Shown here: positions 61,238-64,000 of the stretch, piece after piece | Layout: every line of letters begins with the position of its first letter | Numbering within the stretch: the stretch's first letter is position 1 | NCBI RefSeq assembly: GCF_038008325.1 | Contig: NZ_JBBOYW010000001.1 | Span: 1,726,001-1,790,000, forward strand | DNA length: 64,000 nucleotides | Direction: 5' to 3' | DNA from: Lysinibacillus sp. FSL K6-0232 | GTDB taxonomy: Bacteria; Bacillota; Bacilli; Bacillales_A; Planococcaceae | Translations under genes and position numbers: made by a program | The notes under the pieces: model-generated | Databases searched by the model: none | The model's input: only the letters and a program-made list of their open reading frames with translations | Told to the model about the DNA's origin: nothing

Positions 61238-62890
61238 ATGCACAACAGAAAACGTGCCTTGCTGCTAGTCATTGTACTTCTTATTGCAGCTTGTCTATTA
61301 TTGATTGGTATAAGGATGCAACCAGCAAAAGAGTCAGCGCCGCCTCCCGTTGAAGAGGATACGCCGAATCATCAGGCATTGATTCAGGAGGTTGCAAGCT
61401 TGGCGAAGGAAGGGAAAGTGCCAGCAGTGCCATTTGTAGTGGGCGAGGCACAGAAAAAAGCCGTTTATCAGCAATGGGGAGAGCCTCAGCAAGTAGCACA
61501 AGCAGCAGGTGGCGAGTATGAGGAGTATGTCGATCAGCAGGTCACAATTGGCTATCAAGGAACACGTGCCTTTGATATTCGCTCCTTTCAAGCCGATATA
61601 CAAGCCATTGATCTAGCAGCAATTCAGCAAACAATGGGTGAGCCTGATGAAGTCCGCTTTTATCAGGATGATACAGCAGATCAAATCATTTTAGTTTATC
61701 AGGTAACGGACATATACCAGCTAAAATGGATTTTGCCAAAGCCAACAGATGCCAATGCAAATCCTGTTGTCCATCATATTTCTGTTTATACAGCATTAGA
61801 GGAGGATATTGTGGAGCAGATGAGCTTAGATGAAAAAGTTGGTCAAATGCTATTTGCAGGTGTGTCAGGTACAGCACTTCAGCAGGACACAATAAACCTG
61901 ATTCATCAGTTGAAAGTGGGCGGGCTTATTTTCTATGCCAATAATCTAGCAACGCCTGAGCAAACAGTAGCACTAATCAATGCTATAAAGACTGAAAATG
62001 CCTCTAATCGTTTCCCGTTGTTTATTGGCACAGATCAGGAGGGCGGTGCTGTCACAAGGCTACCAGGTGGTCTGACAAACCTCCCAACCAATCAAAAAAT
62101 TGGGGAGGTTAATGAAGCGCAATTTTCCTATGAGATTGGTCAATTGCTAGGGAAGCAATTACAGGCATTTGGCTTTAATCTTAATTTTGCTCCTGTGCTT
62201 GATGTTAACAGTAATCCCAATAACCCGATTATTGGCAATCGTGCGTTTGCAAGTGAGCCTGCTATTGTGAGTAAGCTAGGGATTCAAACAATGAAGGGGC
62301 TAGCAGCGCAGCAGGTGATTCCAGTGGTGAAGCATTTCCCGGGACATGGTGATACAGCGGTGGATTCTCATTTAGCATTGCCCAAGGTGACAAAAAGCTT
62401 GGCAGACCTACAGCAGCTAGAGCTTATCCCATTTAAGACCGCCATTGAGAATGGTGCGGATGTGGTCATGGTGGCACATATATTATTGTCAGAGCTTGAT
62501 GCTCAGTATCCTTCCTCGATGTCAACGGACATTATTACAGGCATTTTACGCAATCAGCTTGGCTTTGATGGTGTTGTGATGACAGATGATATGACCATGA
62601 AGGCAATTACCAATCATTTTGATATGAGGCAGGCGGCAGTGAATGCTGTGAAGGCAGGCAATGATATTGTGTTAATTGCCCATGAGTATGGCAATGTGCA
62701 GGTGGCTATAGAGGCAATAAAGGCGGCTGTTGCTAATGGTGAGCTCACTGAGGAGCGCATTGATGACAGTGTACGTAGAATTATTCAGCTCAAGCAAAAA
62801 TATGGGCTCAGCAATAACCAAGCAGCACCAGTTGATATTAATAAGCTTAATACAGCGATTAATCATGTTTTAAATACGTATATGAAATAG
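61238..62890 (+). CDS. nagZ: Beta-N-acetylhexosaminidase, GH3 family (NagZ-like), membrane-anchored
   Basis: 550 residues. Membrane anchor at about 8-25 (LLLVIVLLIAACLLLIGIRM), an accessory domain at about 40-190 (VPFVVGEAQKKAVYQQWGEP), then a GH3 barrel. Catalytic and binding motifs VKHFPGHGDTAVDSHLALP at about residue 364 and VVMTDDMTMKAI are intact. Splits N-acetylglucosamine from muropeptides or chitin fragments in wall turnover, outside the membrane. ATG 61238 follows AAAGGAGG; the frame begins at TTG 61232. NagZ of Bacillus is a similar long, exported form. Confidence 0.92.
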   Translation: MHNRKRALLLVIVLLIAACLLLIGIRMQPAKESAPPPVEEDTPNHQALIQEVASLAKEGKVPAVPFVVGEAQKKAVYQQWGEPQQVAQAAGGEYEEYVDQQVTIGYQGTRAFDIRSFQADIQAIDLAAIQQTMGEPDEVRFYQDDTADQIILVYQVTDIYQLKWILPKPTDANANPVVHHISVYTALEEDIVEQMSLDEKVGQMLFAGVSGTALQQDTINLIHQLKVGGLIFYANNLATPEQTVALINAIKTENASNRFPLFIGTDQEGGAVTRLPGGLTNLPTNQKIGEVNEAQFSYEIGQLLGKQLQAFGFNLNFAPVLDVNSNPNNPIIGNRAFASEPAIVSKLGIQTMKGLAAQQVIPVVKHFPGHGDTAVDSHLALPKVTKSLADLQQLELIPFKTAIENGADVVMVAHILLSELDAQYPSSMSTDIITGILRNQLGFDGVVMTDDMTMKAITNHFDMRQAAVNAVKAGNDIVLIAHEYGNVQVAIEAIKAAVANGELTEERIDDSVRRIIQLKQKYGLSNNQAAPVDINKLNTAINHVLNTYMK

Positions 62891-62901
62891 TAGAGGGGGG
62901 A

Positions 62902-63456
62902 CTAAACATCCCCCTTTTGATAAATAAGCTGCACAACACCAGAGGAAAATGCTTTTGTTTGGATAAGCGTTAGCTGAAGTCGCTCCGTAATATTTGTAAA
63001 TAATGGCTTGCCTTCACCTAAGACAACAGGGTGAACAGAGAGGCGAAATTCATCGATAAGCCCTAAATTAATAAATGTTGTAATCAAACTTGCCCCACCA
63101 TAAAGCCAAATATTTTTGCCCTGCTTTTGTTTAAGCTTGAACATTTCCTCGGCAATATTTTCGTGAATAAGGGTAACATTATGATGCTGGTCTTGCAGTG
63201 TGCTGGAAAAGACGTACTTGCCTTTGCTATGAATAAGTGACCAAAATTGTTTGTCTTCCTCATTATTAGTATCAGGTGTATATTGCCCCCATGCCTCATA
63301 GCTTTTTCTGCCATATAAAATCGTATCAATCTCATGTAAAAAGCTTGTAAATTCCATATCAGGCTCCATAATACACCAATCCACTTCGCCATTTTTACCT
63401 TCAATAAAGCCATCTAATGTAACCGCTAAATCTAATATGATTTTTCTATCTGCCAT
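62902..63456 (-). CDS. Dihydrofolate-reductase-like (RibD C-terminal domain) protein
   Basis: 184 residues: ILDLAVTLDGFIEGKNGEVD, DTILYGRKSYEAWGQYTPDT, ENIAEEMFKLKQKQGKNIW, YGGASLITTFINLGLIDEFR and HPVVLGEGKPLFTN are typical of the YwjB/RibD_C reductase group. NADPH-binding; substrate not known and not necessarily dihydrofolate. AAAGGAACG supports ATG 63456. Confidence 0.92.
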   Translation of the reverse strand: MADRKIILDLAVTLDGFIEGKNGEVDWCIMEPDMEFTSFLHEIDTILYGRKSYEAWGQYTPDTNNEEDKQFWSLIHSKGKYVFSSTLQDQHHNVTLIHENIAEEMFKLKQKQGKNIWLYGGASLITTFINLGLIDEFRLSVHPVVLGEGKPLFTNITERLQLTLIQTKAFSSGVVQLIYQKGDV

Positions 63457-63504
63457 AGTTACGTTCCTTTCAATTTTAATCTAGCATTCATCATAACAGC
63501 TCCT

Positions 63505-63533
63505 TTGAAACATTGCGAATTTCTTAGTATAAT
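63505..63533 (+). promoter_or_regulatory. Sigma-A promoter of topB
   Basis: TTGAAA (63505-63510), 17 bases, TATAAT (63528-63533), 34 bases before the start codon. Confidence 0.85.
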
Positions 63534-63567
63534 AAAGAACAAACATTCGGGTAAGGAGCGGTCATTC

Positions 63568-64000
63568 ATGAAATTTATTTTAGCGGAGAAGCCCTCTGTT
63601 GCGAAAAATATTGCAGATGCCTTGCATATTAAAAAGAAGCAGGACGGCTTCTTTGAGGGCAATGGCTATATTATTTCGTGGGCTTTTGGGCATCTTTTAC
63701 AGCTTTATGATGCGAAGGACTATGATTCAAAAATGGCAAAATGGCAGATGGAGAACTTTCCATTTATGCCAGAGCACTTTCGCTACAAGGTGAAAATGGA
63801 TGCGAAAAAGCGTGGTAAGGAGGATGCGGGCGCAAGAAAGCAATTACAAATTATTCAACGCCTAATTAATCGTTCAGATGTACAGATGATTATTTCAGCC
63901 TGTGATTTTGATCGTGAGGGGCAAATTATTGGAGATAGTATTATTTATCAGCTAAATCGCCAAAAGCCTGTGTACCGTTTGCTATTAAATGAATGGACAG
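63568..64000 (+). CDS. topB: DNA topoisomerase III, N-terminal part
   Basis: Type IA topoisomerase; 144 residues are visible before the window ends. KFILAEKPSVAKNIADALHI starts the Toprim domain, GYIISWAFGHLLQLYDAKDY follows, and SACDFDREGQIIGD carries the metal-binding Asp-x-Asp and Glu. TAAGGAG supports ATG 63568. The catalytic Tyr lies beyond the window. Probably complete in the genome. Confidence 0.95.
   Translation, partial: MKFILAEKPSVAKNIADALHIKKKQDGFFEGNGYIISWAFGHLLQLYDAKDYDSKMAKWQMENFPFMPEHFRYKVKMDAKKRGKEDAGARKQLQIIQRLINRSDVQMIISACDFDREGQIIGDSIIYQLNRQKPVYRLLLNEWT

Overview
The window comes from a low-GC, spore-forming member of the Bacillales. The genus is inferred to be Lysinibacillus, Solibacillus or a relative. 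The signs are strong AGGAGG-type ribosome-binding sites, canonical sigma-A promoters, Rho-independent terminators after most operons, a GerC germination lipoprotein, a YkuS homologue, a cxxc_20_cxxc protein and an ISL3-family insertion sequence. I found no tRNA, rRNA, CRISPR array or prophage.

Layout. 1-13.9 kb is housekeeping and accessory material: a phosphate permease (cut by the window edge), a Na+/H+-type antiporter, a MerR regulator with a textbook 19-bp-spacer promoter, two paralogous ECF sigma factors each overlapping an unusual anti-sigma-like partner, a TPR-GGDEF protein, a DUF2975/HTH pair, an amidohydrolase, a membrane glycerophosphodiesterase and a secreted stalk-domain protein. 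14.0-18.8 kb is a catabolic operon (small subunit plus SSS permease, M20 deacylase, two SDRs) behind a clear promoter/operator, convergent with a PucR-type regulator.

20.8-33.4 kb is the centrepiece: a 17-gene, one-direction bacterial microcompartment (BMC) locus. A DeoR regulator leads a class III PLP enzyme, an APH-type kinase, an ethanolamine-type permease, a HAD phosphatase, a CoA-acylating aldehyde dehydrogenase, four BMC-H and one BMC-P shell proteins, two PduL paralogues (one carrying a PduM-like C-terminal module), a PduM-like protein, an SDR and a malate dehydrogenase. There is no B12 lyase, glycyl radical enzyme, iron alcohol dehydrogenase or acetate kinase. The best reading is an amino-alcohol compartment: SDR interconverts aminoacetone and 1-amino-2-propanol (or the substrate is ethanolamine), the kinase phosphorylates it, the PLP phospho-lyase releases ammonia, phosphate and an aldehyde, the aldehyde dehydrogenase makes acyl-CoA, and PduL makes acyl-phosphate.

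33.4-44.6 kb mixes decayed DNA with fumC, a WYL regulator, an ATPase/Eis-acetyltransferase pair, two VOC proteins, a methyltransferase and several pseudogenes. In front of fumC lies a Fur-box promoter driving a roughly 109-nt transcript with a C-rich hairpin loop and its own terminator, which looks like an FsrA-type iron-responsive small RNA.

44.7-50.2 kb is a compact cluster of two ATP-grasp ligases, a luciferase-like monooxygenase, a methyltransferase and an MFS exporter, probably making and exporting a small amino-acid-derived compound. 50.2-64 kb holds a TSUP permease, a DsbA/SpxH-like pseudogene, a TetR regulator overlapping a PD-(D/E)XK nuclease, a complete ISL3 element inserted in that nuclease's terminator, secreted proteins, a GerC lipoprotein, two inverted copies of a MITE-like repeat (GAGGCTGGGACA ends), a GH3 hexosaminidase, a RibD-like reductase and the start of topB.
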